Part shown: piece after piece, positions 36,612 through 45,969 of the stretch | Position numbering within the stretch: the stretch's first letter is position 1 | How the letters are laid out: every line of letters starts with the position of its first letter | From: Bradyrhizobium guangdongense | GTDB lineage: Bacteria; Pseudomonadota; Alphaproteobacteria; Rhizobiales; Xanthobacteraceae | Reading direction: 5' to 3' | NCBI RefSeq assembly: GCF_004114975.1 | Contig: NZ_CP030051.1 | Coordinates: 2,046,001-2,110,000, forward strand | DNA length: 64,000 nt | Notes under the pieces: model-generated | The model's database searches: none | What the model was told of the DNA's origin: nothing | What the model saw: the letters and a program-made list of their open reading frames with translations, nothing else | Position numbers and translations under genes: made by a program

Positions 36612-37922
36612 ATGGCCGCATCGAGAGACCAGGCTGCGCGCGTCCTTCGCCAGGAAGCAGTGGAAACGGCACCCGCGAACGGTGAAGCTGCGACCGGGAC
36701 ATCAGCAGTCCTCGCCGAACAGCTGCGCTCTCATGTGGCCGAAGAGACCAAGCGCCGCACCAGCGAGGCGCCGGAGAAGCCCGTGACCGACCAACCGGCC
36801 CCGACTGCATCCGCGCCCGCTGCCGCGCCAAAATCCGGCAAGCGCAAATTCGTCATGATGGGCATCGGCCTCGTGCTGGCGCTCGCGGCCGCAAGCTATG
36901 CCGGCTATTACACGCTGGTCGGCCGCTTCTTCGTCTCCACCGACGATGCCTATGTCCGCGCCAACAACACCATGCTGGGCGCGCGCGTGGCCGGCCACAT
37001 CTCGTCGATCCTTGCCCGCGACAACACGCCGGTGCATGCCGGCGACACTATCCTGCGCATCGACGACGGCGACTACAAGATCGGGGTCGATGCGGCTGCG
37101 ACCCGGATCGGGACCCAGCAGGCCACCATCGATCGCATCGGCCGCCAGATCGCGGCGCTCGACAGCCAGGTCGTACAGGCCAAGGCGCAACTCGTCTCCG
37201 CCGAAGCCGGCCTCAAGCGCGCCGATCTCGATTATGAGCGCCAGCAGGCGCTGAGCAACAAGGGCTTCGCCTCGCGCGCGACATTCGAAACTTCGGAAGC
37301 CGGGCGCGACCAGGGCGCCGCCGCGGTGAAGGCCGCGCAGGCGGCCTACGACGTCGCGGTCAGCAATGTCGACGTCGCCAAGGCGCAGCAGGCCGAAGCC
37401 CAGGCGCAGCTCGCCGAGCTCAAGACCACGCTCGCCAAGGCCGAGCGCGATCTGTCCTTCACGGCCGTGCGTGCGCCGGTCGACGGCATCTTCTCCAACC
37501 GCCTCGTCAACGCCGGCGACTTCGTCGCGGTCGGCCAGCGGCTCGGCAATGTCGTGCCGCTCGATGACGTCTATATCGACGCCAATTTCAAGGAGACCCA
37601 GCTCAAGCGCATCCGCCCCGGCCAGCCGGTAACGATCAAGGTCGACGCCTACGGCATGCGCAAGTTCTCCGGCGTGGTCGACAGCATCGCGGCCGGCGCC
37701 GGTTCGGTGTTCACGCTGCTGCCGCCGGACAACGCCACCGGCAATTTCACCAAGATCGTGCAGCGCGTGCCGGTCCGCATCCGCGTGCCGAAGGCAGTTG
37801 CGAACCAGAACCTGCTCCGTGCCGGCATGTCGGTCTACGCCACCGTGGACACCAACAAGGGTGCTGCCGACGCCGACAGCGAGATCGACCTCGACGATCC
37901 CACCATGATCCATCCGCAGTAA
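36612..37922 (+). CDS. HlyD/EmrA-family membrane fusion protein
   Basis: 436 residues: cytoplasmic N-terminus of about 75, one helix (about 80-100), then biotinyl-lipoyl halves (DDAYVRANNTMLGARVAGHISSI and AVRAPVDGIFSNRLVNAGDFV) flanking an alpha-hairpin coiled coil at about 170-280, and a beta-barrel with QTQLKRIRPGQPV-like KETQLKRIRPGQPV. It links the inner-membrane pump to an outer-membrane channel. GGGGGAGG before the ATG at 36612 decides the start. Operon with the MFS gene, 28 bases apart; no outer-membrane channel gene is nearby, so a shared TolC-like protein is expected. Confidence 0.93.
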   Translation: MAASRDQAARVLRQEAVETAPANGEAATGTSAVLAEQLRSHVAEETKRRTSEAPEKPVTDQPAPTASAPAAAPKSGKRKFVMMGIGLVLALAAASYAGYYTLVGRFFVSTDDAYVRANNTMLGARVAGHISSILARDNTPVHAGDTILRIDDGDYKIGVDAAATRIGTQQATIDRIGRQIAALDSQVVQAKAQLVSAEAGLKRADLDYERQQALSNKGFASRATFETSEAGRDQGAAAVKAAQAAYDVAVSNVDVAKAQQAEAQAQLAELKTTLAKAERDLSFTAVRAPVDGIFSNRLVNAGDFVAVGQRLGNVVPLDDVYIDANFKETQLKRIRPGQPVTIKVDAYGMRKFSGVVDSIAAGAGSVFTLLPPDNATGNFTKIVQRVPVRIRVPKAVANQNLLRAGMSVYATVDTNKGAADADSEIDLDDPTMIHPQ

Positions 37923-37950
37923 GCGCGCCTGGGCGCTGCGAGGTCAGACC

Positions 37951-39534
37951 ATGGCTACCGCCACGACTGCTTCACCGGCCATGATGGCATCGGCCGCCTC
38001 GGAGCGCATCGCGCCGAAGCGGCTGTTCGCCTTCATCATCATGGTGTTCGGGATGTTCATGTCGATCCTGGACATCCAGATCGTCTCGGCCTCCTTGAAC
38101 GAAATCCAGGCCGGCCTGTCGGCGAGCTCGAGCGAAGTCTCCTGGGTCCAGACCGCCTATCTGATCGCCGAAGTGATCGCGATCCCGCTGTCCGGCTTCC
38201 TGTCGCGCGCCTTCGGCACGCGGCTCTTGTTCGCGATCTCCGCGGCCGGCTTCACCGCATCGAGCCTGCTCTGCGGCTTCGCCACGACGATCGAGGAGAT
38301 GATCCTCTGGCGCGCGCTCCAGGGCTTTCTCGGCGCCGGGATGATTCCGACGGTGTTCGCCTCGGCCTATACCGTGTTCCCGCGCACCAAATTCCACATC
38401 GTCGGTCCCATCATCGGCCTCGTTGCGACGCTGGCCCCGACAATCGGACCGACCGTCGGCGGCTACATCACCGATTTGATGTCGTGGAACTGGCTGTTCT
38501 TCATCAACGTCGTTCCCGGCATCGGCATCACCTTGGGCGTGCTGGCGCTGGTCGATTTCGACGAGCCGCATTTCGAATTGCTCGACCGCTTCGACTGGTG
38601 GGGCCTCTTGTTCATGGCCGGCTTTCTCGGCACGCTGGAATATGTGCTGGAGGAAGGTCCGCAATATGAATGGCTGCAGGACACCTCGGTGGCGATCTGC
38701 GCGTGGATTTGCGTTCTCTCGGCGATCGCCTTCTTCGTGCGCGTCTTCACGGCGACTGAACCGATCGTCAATTTGCGCACCTTCTCCAACCGCAATTTCG
38801 CCGTCGGCTCCACGCTACAATTCTGCATCGGCATCGGCCTCTACGGCCTGACCTACATCTACCCACGCTATCTGGCCGAGGTGCGCGGCTACAGCGCGCT
38901 GATGATCGGCGAGACCATGTTCGTCTCGGGCATCACCATGTTCCTGGTCGCGCCGCTGGTGGGCCGGCTGATGGCGAGCCTCGACATGCGCTACATGATC
39001 GCCTTCGGCCTGATCGTGTTCGCGATCGGCTCCTACCAGATGACCTGGATCACGCGCGACTACGATTTCTACGAGCTGCTCGTGCCGCAGATCCTGCGCG
39101 GCGTCGGCATGATGTTCGCGATGGTGCCGACCAACAACATCGCGCTCGGCACACTACCGCCCGAGAGGGTGAAGAATGCCTCGGGCCTGTTCAATCTGAT
39201 GCGCAACCTCGGCGGCGCGGTCGGTCTTGCCGTCATCAACACCGTGCTCAACGACCGCACCGATCTGCACATCACGCGCCTGCAGGAGCGCGTGACCTGG
39301 GGCAATGCGACCGCGACCGAAACGCTGACCATGCTGGCTCAGAAATTCCAGGGGCTCGGTGACTCCACGCTGATGGCGATGAAGCAGCTCAGCCAGATCG
39401 TGCACCGCCAGGCCGTGGTGATGAGTTTTGGCGATGCCTTCTTCATCCTGACGCTGTTCTATCTCGGTCTCAGCCTGCTGGTCACGCTGCTGAACAGACC
39501 GGCCTCGCCATTCGGCGGCGGCGACGCGCATTGA
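37951..39534 (+). CDS. DHA2-family MFS multidrug exporter, EmrB-like
   Basis: 527 residues with 14 predicted helices. The first helix has MSILDIQIVSASLNEIQAGL (motif D1 with Asp), then SWVQTAYLIAEVIAIPLSGFLSRAFGTR (motif A) and GAGMIPTVFASAYTVFP; motif C GPTVGGYITDLMSWNWLFFIN. All are typical of proton-driven EmrB/QacA exporters. Works with the fusion protein upstream and is predicted to be repressed by the TetR gene. Substrates are not shown; flavonoids or hydrophobic drugs are usual for rhizobial members. Confidence 0.93.
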   Translation: MATATTASPAMMASAASERIAPKRLFAFIIMVFGMFMSILDIQIVSASLNEIQAGLSASSSEVSWVQTAYLIAEVIAIPLSGFLSRAFGTRLLFAISAAGFTASSLLCGFATTIEEMILWRALQGFLGAGMIPTVFASAYTVFPRTKFHIVGPIIGLVATLAPTIGPTVGGYITDLMSWNWLFFINVVPGIGITLGVLALVDFDEPHFELLDRFDWWGLLFMAGFLGTLEYVLEEGPQYEWLQDTSVAICAWICVLSAIAFFVRVFTATEPIVNLRTFSNRNFAVGSTLQFCIGIGLYGLTYIYPRYLAEVRGYSALMIGETMFVSGITMFLVAPLVGRLMASLDMRYMIAFGLIVFAIGSYQMTWITRDYDFYELLVPQILRGVGMMFAMVPTNNIALGTLPPERVKNASGLFNLMRNLGGAVGLAVINTVLNDRTDLHITRLQERVTWGNATATETLTMLAQKFQGLGDSTLMAMKQLSQIVHRQAVVMSFGDAFFILTLFYLGLSLLVTLLNRPASPFGGGDAH

Positions 39535-39720
39535 CGCTGCCCCACACGCGGTGTCATCGCCCGGCTCCCGCTTTCGCGGGGAATGACGTGGAGTGTGAGG
39601 CCGGGGCAACCCGCACCAAAATGCAACACTCGTGCGTGATCTCGTATGTGGCCCGTTGCAAATCGCGGATGACACATCTATAAAGCGCACCTCATTCAAC
39701 CGAACCGGGGAGGGATTTGC

Positions 39721-39792
39721 ATGATTTCGTCGCATTCGCAGATCGTGCGCCCGCGCTCGGTTTTCTGGCTCGGTATGTGCTCGGCCCTGTAG
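39721..39792 (+). CDS. Putative 23-residue leader peptide
   Basis: ATG at 39721 follows GGGGAGGGATTTGC, one of the best ribosome binding sites in the window, and a TAG comes after 23 codons. The peptide has basic residues followed by FWLGMCSAL. It is 153 bases ahead of the ABC exporter start and precedes two alternative hairpins, an arrangement typical of attenuation or translation-arrest leaders. It may still be a chance ORF. Confidence 0.4.
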   Translation: MISSHSQIVRPRSVFWLGMCSAL

Positions 39793-39877
39793 AGGCCTCT
39801 TCCGCCAGCTTCGATTGGGTTCTCAGTCCCGATCGCTCCGCTTCCCAAGTCAAACTCAGTTTTAAGTGACGCCGCCT

Positions 39878-39918
39878 CGGCCCTCGTGGCCGGCTTGCGT
39901 CCATCGATGGGGCCGGCC
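39878..39918 (+). promoter_or_regulatory. Possible attenuator: alternative hairpins before the ABC exporter
   Basis: Hairpin 1 pairs CGGCC (39878-39882) with GGCCG (39888-39892). Hairpin 2 pairs GGCCGGC (39888-39894) with GCCGGCC (39912-39918), with an inner CCATCGATGG palindrome. They share 39888-39892, so only one can form. The start codon of the exporter is 26 bases after hairpin 2. No U tract is seen, so translational or rho-dependent control is likelier than intrinsic termination. Confidence 0.35.
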
Positions 39919-39944
39919 CGCGCCAGCAGCGGCCGGATGATGCC

Positions 39945-41744
39945 ATGACCACTCTGTCAAAAAAGCCCGCGGCGATCCGCGTGGTCCTGCCCTTCGTGTT
40001 CCGGCACTGGCTGAAGCAGCCGGGGCGGACGCTCGCCATCGCTGCCGGCCTGCTCGGCGCGACCGTCGCCGACCTGTTCATGCCCGTTTTTTCGGGACAT
40101 TTGGTCGATGCCCTGACGCAGGGCCCATCCAGTCCCGAGGCGCGCCACGCCGCGCTGGTGGCGCTCGGCGGCATCGTCGTGCTGGGCGCAGCCTCGATGG
40201 TGCTGCGCCTGACCGGGCTGCAGGCGATCGTGCCGTTCACGCTGAAGATCATGTCCGACGTGGCGCAGGACGCGTTCCTGCGCGTGCAGCGCTTCTCGAC
40301 CGACTGGCACGCCAACTCCTTCGCCGGCTCGACCGTGCGCAAGATCACGCGCGGCATGTGGGCGCTCGATCTGCTCAACGACACGCTCCTGCTGGCGCTG
40401 TTGCCCTCACTGGTCGTGCTGATCGGGTCGATGATCCTGCTCGGCGTGCACTGGGCCTCGCTCGGCGCGGTGATCGCACTCGGCGCGCTTGTCTATGTCA
40501 CGATGACGGTGCTGTTCTCGACCCGCTATATCGCGCCGGCCGCGCGTGTCTCCAATGCCTGGGACACCAAGGTCGGCGGCACCCTGGCGGATGCGCTGAC
40601 CTGCAATGCGGTGGTGAAGTCCTTCGGCGCCGAAGCGCGGGAAGATGCGCGGCTGGGACGTGTCATCAAGCGCTGGCGCGTGCGGGTGAAGCGGACCTGG
40701 TTTCGCTACAACTACACCGCCATGGCACAGCTCTCGCTGCTGCTGTGCCTGCGCGGCTCCGTGATCGGCGGCTCAGTGCTGCTGTGGATGTACGGGCATG
40801 CCTCGCCCGGCGACGTCACCTACGTGCTGACGAGCTATTACGTCATCCACGCTTATTTGCGCGACGTCGGCATGCACATCAACAATCTCCAGCGCTCGGT
40901 CAACGACATGGAGGAGCTGGTGGCGATCCATGACGAGCCGATCGGCATCGCCGATGCCGAAGGCGCGCGTCCGATCGCGATCGAAGGCGGCGAGATCGTG
41001 TTCGACCATGTCACCTTCCACTATGGCGGCCATCGCGCGCCGCTGTACGACCGACTGTCGATCAGGATCCGTGCCGGCGAGCGCGTCGGGCTGGTTGGCC
41101 GCTCCGGCTCCGGCAAGACGACCTTCGTCAAGCTGGTGCAGCGGCTCTATGACGTCACCGGCGGTCGCGTGTTGATCGACGGACAGGACATCGCGCTGGC
41201 AACGCAGCAATCGCTGCGCAGCCAGATCGCGATCGTGCAGCAGGAGCCGATCCTGTTTCACCGCTCGCTTGCGGAGAACATCGCCTATGGCCGGCCCGGT
41301 GCCAGCCTGGAGGCGATCGAGCAGGCGGCGCGGCTGGCGAATGCGCACGACTTCATCCTGCGCCTGCCGAAGGGCTACGGCACCCTGGTCGGCGAGCGCG
41401 GCGTGAAGCTGTCGGGCGGCGAGCGGCAGCGCGTGGCGCTGGCGCGCGCCTTCCTGGCTGATGCGCCTGTGCTGATCCTGGACGAGGCGACCTCGAGCCT
41501 GGACTCGGAGTCGGAGGCCCTGATCCAGCAGGCGATGGAACGGCTGATGAAGGGCCGCACCTCGATCGTGATCGCGCACCGGCTGTCGACGGTGCGCAGC
41601 CTCGATCGCATCCTGGTGTTCGACCGCGGCGAGATCGTCGAGCAGGGCACGCATGCCGCGCTCGCGGGCAAGCGCGGCGGCATCTATCGCAGTCTGTTCG
41701 AACGCCAGGTGGTGGAGCTCGGGCACATCGCAGCGGCGGAATGA
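39945..41744 (+). CDS. ABC exporter (MsbA/half-transporter type)
   Basis: 599 residues: six-helix membrane domain (about 25-310) fused to an ATPase. Walker A is VGRSGSGKTTF, then Q-loop VQQEPILFHRSLAENIAYG, signature LSGGERQRVALARAFL, Walker B VLILDEATSSLDSE, and H-loop IAHRLST. Functions as a dimer. Substrate unknown: lipids, peptides or drugs are possible. The MATE gene follows 63 bases downstream on the same strand. An upstream leader region suggests regulated expression. Confidence 0.92.
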   Translation: MTTLSKKPAAIRVVLPFVFRHWLKQPGRTLAIAAGLLGATVADLFMPVFSGHLVDALTQGPSSPEARHAALVALGGIVVLGAASMVLRLTGLQAIVPFTLKIMSDVAQDAFLRVQRFSTDWHANSFAGSTVRKITRGMWALDLLNDTLLLALLPSLVVLIGSMILLGVHWASLGAVIALGALVYVTMTVLFSTRYIAPAARVSNAWDTKVGGTLADALTCNAVVKSFGAEAREDARLGRVIKRWRVRVKRTWFRYNYTAMAQLSLLLCLRGSVIGGSVLLWMYGHASPGDVTYVLTSYYVIHAYLRDVGMHINNLQRSVNDMEELVAIHDEPIGIADAEGARPIAIEGGEIVFDHVTFHYGGHRAPLYDRLSIRIRAGERVGLVGRSGSGKTTFVKLVQRLYDVTGGRVLIDGQDIALATQQSLRSQIAIVQQEPILFHRSLAENIAYGRPGASLEAIEQAARLANAHDFILRLPKGYGTLVGERGVKLSGGERQRVALARAFLADAPVLILDEATSSLDSESEALIQQAMERLMKGRTSIVIAHRLSTVRSLDRILVFDRGEIVEQGTHAALAGKRGGIYRSLFERQVVELGHIAAAE

Positions 41745-41807
41745 GGACGTGGAATGGCGCGTGGCCGACGGGCGATCGTCGGCCACGCCGCCGAAGGATG
41801 GAATGAG

Positions 41808-43214
41808 ATGAAAGACCTGACGCACGGCTCCATCGCGAGCCATATCCTGAGCATGGCGCCACCGATCGTGGTCGGCATGATCACGATCATGATCTGCCAA
41901 CTGGTCGATTTGTACTTCGTCTCGGGCCTGGGCGAGGCGGCGATCGCCGGCGTCGCTGCGGCGGGCAATGCGGGCTTTCTCGTCAATGCGCTGATGCAAG
42001 TGCTCGGCGTCGGCACGGTGGCGCTGATGTCGCATGCGGTGGGGCGCAAGGACCGCAGCGATGCCAATCTCGTCTTCAACCAGTCCGTCGTCTTGTCGGT
42101 GCTGTTCGGCCTGCTGACACTGGCCGGGGGTCTTGCGCTGTCACGTCCCTATATGCGCGCGATTGCAGCGGACCAGGCCACGATCGAGGCCGGTACGACC
42201 TATTTGCTCTGGTTCATGCCGGCACTTGCGCTGCAATTCGCGACGCAGGTGATGGCGTCCGCATTGCGGGCCACCGGCATCGTGCGGCCGAGCATGCTGG
42301 TGCAGGCCCTCGCCGTGGCCATCAACATCGCGCTGGCGCCGGTTCTGATCACGGGGTGGGGCACCGGACACGCGCTTGGGGTCGCCGGAGCGGGCCTTGC
42401 AAGCTCCATCGCGGTTGGCATCGGCGTGCTGATGCTGCTGCTCTATTTCCACAGGCTGGAGCGTTACGTCGCTTTTCACCCGGCGCAATGGCGTCCGCAG
42501 CTTCGGCAGTGGAAGAGAATCCTCAGCGTCGGGCTGCCTGCCGGCGGCGAGTTTGTGATGGTCTTCATCGTCATGGCGGTGGGCTATTACGTGCTGAGCG
42601 TATTTGGCGCGGCGGCGCAGGCGGGATTCGGCATCGGGACGCGGCTGCTCGGGCTGATCCAGATGCCGGCGCTTGCCATCGCGCTTGCTGCAGGACCCAT
42701 CGCCGGCCAGAATTTCGGCGCCGGCAATGGCGCGCGCGTGCGGGAGACCTTTGTCAAGGCATCGCTGATGGCGACCGCCGTGATGACGGCTTTTCTGGTC
42801 GTCGCGCAGCTCGCGCCGGGTCTGCTGCTTGCAGGGTTCTCGAGCGATCGGGAGACGATGGCGGTTGCCTCGCTTTTTCTGCGCATCGTCTCGTTCAACA
42901 TGGTGTCGCAGGGGCTGATCTTTGTCTGCTCCAGCATGTTCCAGGGGCTGGGCAACACCAAGCCGGTGTTGTGGACCTCGGCCATGCGGGTCTTGACCTA
43001 TTCCCTGCCGTCGATCTGGCTCTCGACCTGGCCGGGCTTCCGGATGGAGCACGTCTGGTACTTGTCGATCGCGACCAACACGCTGCAGGGCGGCTTGAGC
43101 GTGTCGCTGTTGCTGCGCGAATTCAGGAAGCGTCTTGCGCTGCCGGCCCGGCAGAGAGCTACGCCGCCGACGGATCCTGAGCCTGTCGCATCGCCGCTGC
43201 GCGAGCCGGCGTAG
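41808..43214 (+). CDS. MATE-family efflux protein
   Basis: 468 residues with 12 predicted helices in two homologous halves, starting KDLTHGSIASHILSMAPPIVVGMITIMICQLVDLYFVSGLG. The pattern QVMASALRATGIVRPSM and the second-half counterpart SSMFQGLGNTKPVLWTSAMR are standard MATE motifs. Drug or metabolite export driven by H+ or Na+. The ATG at 41808 has AAGGATGG upstream; an in-frame ATG at 41754 would add 18 residues without hydrophobic character. Probably cotranscribed with the ABC exporter. Ends with a Pro-rich tail. Confidence 0.9.
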   Translation: MKDLTHGSIASHILSMAPPIVVGMITIMICQLVDLYFVSGLGEAAIAGVAAAGNAGFLVNALMQVLGVGTVALMSHAVGRKDRSDANLVFNQSVVLSVLFGLLTLAGGLALSRPYMRAIAADQATIEAGTTYLLWFMPALALQFATQVMASALRATGIVRPSMLVQALAVAINIALAPVLITGWGTGHALGVAGAGLASSIAVGIGVLMLLLYFHRLERYVAFHPAQWRPQLRQWKRILSVGLPAGGEFVMVFIVMAVGYYVLSVFGAAAQAGFGIGTRLLGLIQMPALAIALAAGPIAGQNFGAGNGARVRETFVKASLMATAVMTAFLVVAQLAPGLLLAGFSSDRETMAVASLFLRIVSFNMVSQGLIFVCSSMFQGLGNTKPVLWTSAMRVLTYSLPSIWLSTWPGFRMEHVWYLSIATNTLQGGLSVSLLLREFRKRLALPARQRATPPTDPEPVASPLREPA

Positions 43215-43279
43215 CGAGGCTACCTCGCTTTGCCTCATCCGCGGCTCCGGCCAGCCTGCCGCGCCGTGGAAAAGCACGA

Positions 43280-44023
43280 CTAGTGCGCGCCGACGCTGTT
43301 CCAGACCAGGGTGGCGCCCGACAGGAACAGCAGGCCGAGCACGACATCGCCGAAGTGCTTGTCGCTGAGCGCGTGATAGACGCGCGCGCCGGCCCATGCC
43401 CCGATCAGCGTGCCCGGGAATGCGACCATCGCAAGCCAGACCACCTTGAAAGCGACCAGGCCCGAGATCGTCTGCAACACCAGCGCGGTGGCGAGCACCG
43501 TGAAATTGAACAGCTGGAAGATGCCGCGCCGCTCATGCTTGTTCCAGCCGCGGATGTTGGCCCAGAGGATCGGCAGCGGGCCGGACAATCCGGCGAGCCC
43601 GCCCAGAATGCCGCCGGCAAAGCCGATCGCGCCGTCGGCGATGCGGCCGCCGAACGTGATGGCGAGCGGCCTCTTGTTGAGGTACAGCGCGGTCGGGAAG
43701 ATCAGCAGCAGCACGCCGACGCTGAGCTTGAACACTTTGGGATCGGCGGAGGCGACCAGCATGGTCCCGAGCGGAACGCCGAGCAATCCGCCGATCAGGA
43801 ACGGCCAGACCAGGGAGAGGTCAAAGCTCTTCCACATCGACGGCAGCGTGGAGGTCTGTGCGATCACCGAGCAGATCAGCACCAAGGGGACCGCGAGCGA
43901 GGGCGGCAGCACGTAGAGCCAGATGCCGAGCGCCATCAGCGCCGTGCCGAACCCTGCGAGCCCCGAGACGAATCCGCCGGCCAGTGCGCCGAACAGAATC
44001 AGGGCGTAGGAGGACGTTTCCAC
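43280..44023 (-). CDS. TauE/SafE-family sulfite exporter-like permease
   Basis: 247 residues with about eight helices: GALAGGFVSGLAGFGTALMALGIWLYVLPP at the start and GFAGGILGGLAGLSGPLPILW in the middle are the paired TauE/SafE repeats. Transport of sulfite, sulfoacetate or related organosulfonates is typical. Starts at a GTG (44023) with GGGAAG upstream. Single gene. Substrate not predicted from context. Confidence 0.88.
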   Translation of the reverse strand: METSSYALILFGALAGGFVSGLAGFGTALMALGIWLYVLPPSLAVPLVLICSVIAQTSTLPSMWKSFDLSLVWPFLIGGLLGVPLGTMLVASADPKVFKLSVGVLLLIFPTALYLNKRPLAITFGGRIADGAIGFAGGILGGLAGLSGPLPILWANIRGWNKHERRGIFQLFNFTVLATALVLQTISGLVAFKVVWLAMVAFPGTLIGAWAGARVYHALSDKHFGDVVLGLLFLSGATLVWNSVGAH

Positions 44024-44251
44024 CAGTGACTTCCCGTCGTGATCTGCGATCCCGAAGCCGTGATCGCCTCATGGCGCATAGCACAGATGCGGCTTGGAAG
44101 GTCAATTTCAAAACCGCACGCAAGCGTGATTCCGGATGGCGGGCATTCCCGAAAGACGCGCCTACATGCTGATCGTCCCGCGACTTGGGAGGCCTGCGGC
44201 AAGCCATTCGCGCTTCGAGCCGCCTGGCCCGTGAGATGATGGAGCACCCAA

Positions 44252-44512
44252 ATGACCCGCATGCATCTTGCCGTGACGGCCGCGCTGCTGTCGGCGGCAA
44301 GCCTGATGCCGACCTTGGCCGAGGCGCAATTTTCCGAGCCCGCGGCCTACCAGGCCGCACATCCCGATCGCGACGTGCTGAACGGCGGACAGCTCACGCC
44401 GGCGGCCCGCGCAGCCCGCGGCGAGCCTGCCGTGTCGAGCGATGCCTACGCGGCCTATCCATCGCCTGCCGCGCCAGCCGTCCGCAGCCGCCATCGCCGC
44501 CAACATCGATAG
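44252..44512 (+). CDS. Small exported protein of unknown function
   Basis: 86 residues with a signal peptide (cleavage after AEA at about 25), then a Pro/Ala-rich mature part with AAYQAAHPDRDVLNGGQLTPAARAA. Ends in a basic RSRHRRQHR. GGAGCACCC precedes the ATG. It ends eight bases from the convergent MocR-type gene. No domain recognised. Rhizobia encode many such small secreted proteins. Confidence 0.65.
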   Translation: MTRMHLAVTAALLSAASLMPTLAEAQFSEPAAYQAAHPDRDVLNGGQLTPAARAARGEPAVSSDAYAAYPSPAAPAVRSRHRRQHR

Positions 44513-44519
44513 AAATTTG

Positions 44520-45890
44520 CTAGACGATCTGTCTTGTCTCGGCAGGCCTCTGCAGCGCGCCAACGAGGATGCGCAGCGCCTCGCTCAATTCGGACCGGTT
44601 GCGCGCAGCGCCGAGTGAGACCCGCACCGCATGCGGCGAAGCTCCGTCGACGGTGAAGGCGTCCCCGACGACGATCGCGAGCCCGTTGCGCAAGAGATGT
44701 GCTGCGATATCCAATGGCCTTTCCGGCAAGTGCAGCCACAGATGATGCGCCGCCGGCTTCGCCTGGAATCGAAACCCCTTCAATGCGCGCTGCGCCAATC
44801 GCTGGCGGCCGACGGCCTCGTTGCGAATCGCGGTGATGATCCGATCGGCGACGCCGCTCTCGACCCAGTGCGTCACCAGCGCGACCATCAGCGGCGCAGG
44901 CATCTGCACGGTCGCCTGCAGCAGGCCCCGCATCTCCTGTTGTGCTGCGCTGTCGGGCGTCAGCAGGTAGGCGACGCGCAGCGCCGGTGCGATGCATTTT
45001 GACAGCGTGGTCGCCAGATACGTCCGCTCCGGGATGAGGGTGGCGATCGGCGAGGCCGAGCGGTCGAGCAGGCCGTAGGCATCGTCCTCGATCAGAACAG
45101 TATCGGCATCGCGGATGATCTTGGCGATAGCGCTGCGCCGCTCGGGGGCAAGCGTCGCCGTGGTCGGATTGTGCAGCGTCGGAATCAGATAGATGGCCTT
45201 GGGCCTGTGCGTGCGGCAGGCCTTCGCCAGCGCATCAGGCAGGATGCCGCCGTCATCCATGGTGACGCCGACGAGCTTGATACCGAGCTGCGACGCTGCG
45301 GCCTTGATACCCGGGAAAGTGATGGCTTCCGTCAGCACCACGTCGCCCGGACGCGCGAGATGCGCGAGCAGGTTGAACAGGATCGTCTGTGTCCCGGGAA
45401 AGATCACGAGCCTGTCCGTCTGCGTGTGCGGAACGCGCGTCCGCATCCAGCGTGCGGCGACCTCGCGCTCATGCGCGCTGCCGCCGGGCGGTTGGTAATT
45501 GAGGAATGCGGTCAGGCCCGATTGCGCGCGAATGGCTTCGAGGCCGGCGATGATGCGCTCCTCGAGCTGCGCTTCGAGCGGATGCGGCGGCACGTTCATG
45601 GAGAGGTCGATCGCGACCGGATGCGGCAGGTCGACCGCGCGGCGCGCGCTGGTCTCCGACACGAACGATCCCTGGCCGACCCGGGCTTCCATGATGCCGC
45701 GCCGCCGCGCCTCGGTGTAGGCGCGCGTCACCGTGGTGAGGTCGATCCCGAGCGCCTTTGCCAGCGCACGCTGCGTCGGCAGTTGCTGTCCTCGCACCAG
45801 CCGGCCGGCAGCGATGTCGGCCTCCATGGCATCGACGATGCGCTGGTAGCGCGGCCCCGACAGCTCAGAGATTGTAGGGGTCCATTCCAT
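44520..45890 (-). CDS. MocR-type GntR/aminotransferase-fold regulator
   Basis: 456 residues: GntR winged helix at about 10-75 (QLPTQRALAKALGIDLTTVTRAYTEARRRGI) fused to a fold-type I aminotransferase domain with LIPTLHNPTTATL and the PLP lysine in TLSKCIAPALRVAYL. This is the MocR/PdxR architecture; such proteins use PLP as an effector and activate or repress a divergent gene. Here the divergent gene codes for a DUF983 protein. ATG at 45890 or an upstream one at 45905. A direct repeat between the two genes is a likely binding site. Confidence 0.9.
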   Translation of the reverse strand: MEWTPTISELSGPRYQRIVDAMEADIAAGRLVRGQQLPTQRALAKALGIDLTTVTRAYTEARRRGIMEARVGQGSFVSETSARRAVDLPHPVAIDLSMNVPPHPLEAQLEERIIAGLEAIRAQSGLTAFLNYQPPGGSAHEREVAARWMRTRVPHTQTDRLVIFPGTQTILFNLLAHLARPGDVVLTEAITFPGIKAAASQLGIKLVGVTMDDGGILPDALAKACRTHRPKAIYLIPTLHNPTTATLAPERRSAIAKIIRDADTVLIEDDAYGLLDRSASPIATLIPERTYLATTLSKCIAPALRVAYLLTPDSAAQQEMRGLLQATVQMPAPLMVALVTHWVESGVADRIITAIRNEAVGRQRLAQRALKGFRFQAKPAAHHLWLHLPERPLDIAAHLLRNGLAIVVGDAFTVDGASPHAVRVSLGAARNRSELSEALRILVGALQRPAETRQIV

Positions 45891-45915
45891 GCAATTTAGG
45901 TTCATATCCCTTCAA

Positions 45916-45945
45916 TGTATGGATGCAAGCTATTATTGTATGGAT
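45916..45945. promoter_or_regulatory. Direct-repeat site for the MocR-type regulator
   Basis: TGTATGGAT occurs at 45916-45924 and again at 45937-45945, 21 bases apart, i.e. two helical turns on the same face. MocR/PdxR proteins usually bind spaced direct repeats between themselves and a divergent target; this fits the position exactly. Confidence 0.65.
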
Positions 45946-45969
45946 CGTTGGAATGGAAGGGGTGTGGTC

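Larger units (their letters stand above)
39535..39944. other. 410-base gap with repeat fragment and leader region
   Basis: Left: a short class A fragment (GTCATCGCCCGG to GGGAATGAC) at about 39552-39590, just after the EmrB-like gene. Middle: a 23-codon ORF at 39721. Right: a set of mutually exclusive hairpins at 39878-39918 ahead of the ABC exporter at 39945. No longer gene is seen. Confidence 0.6.
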
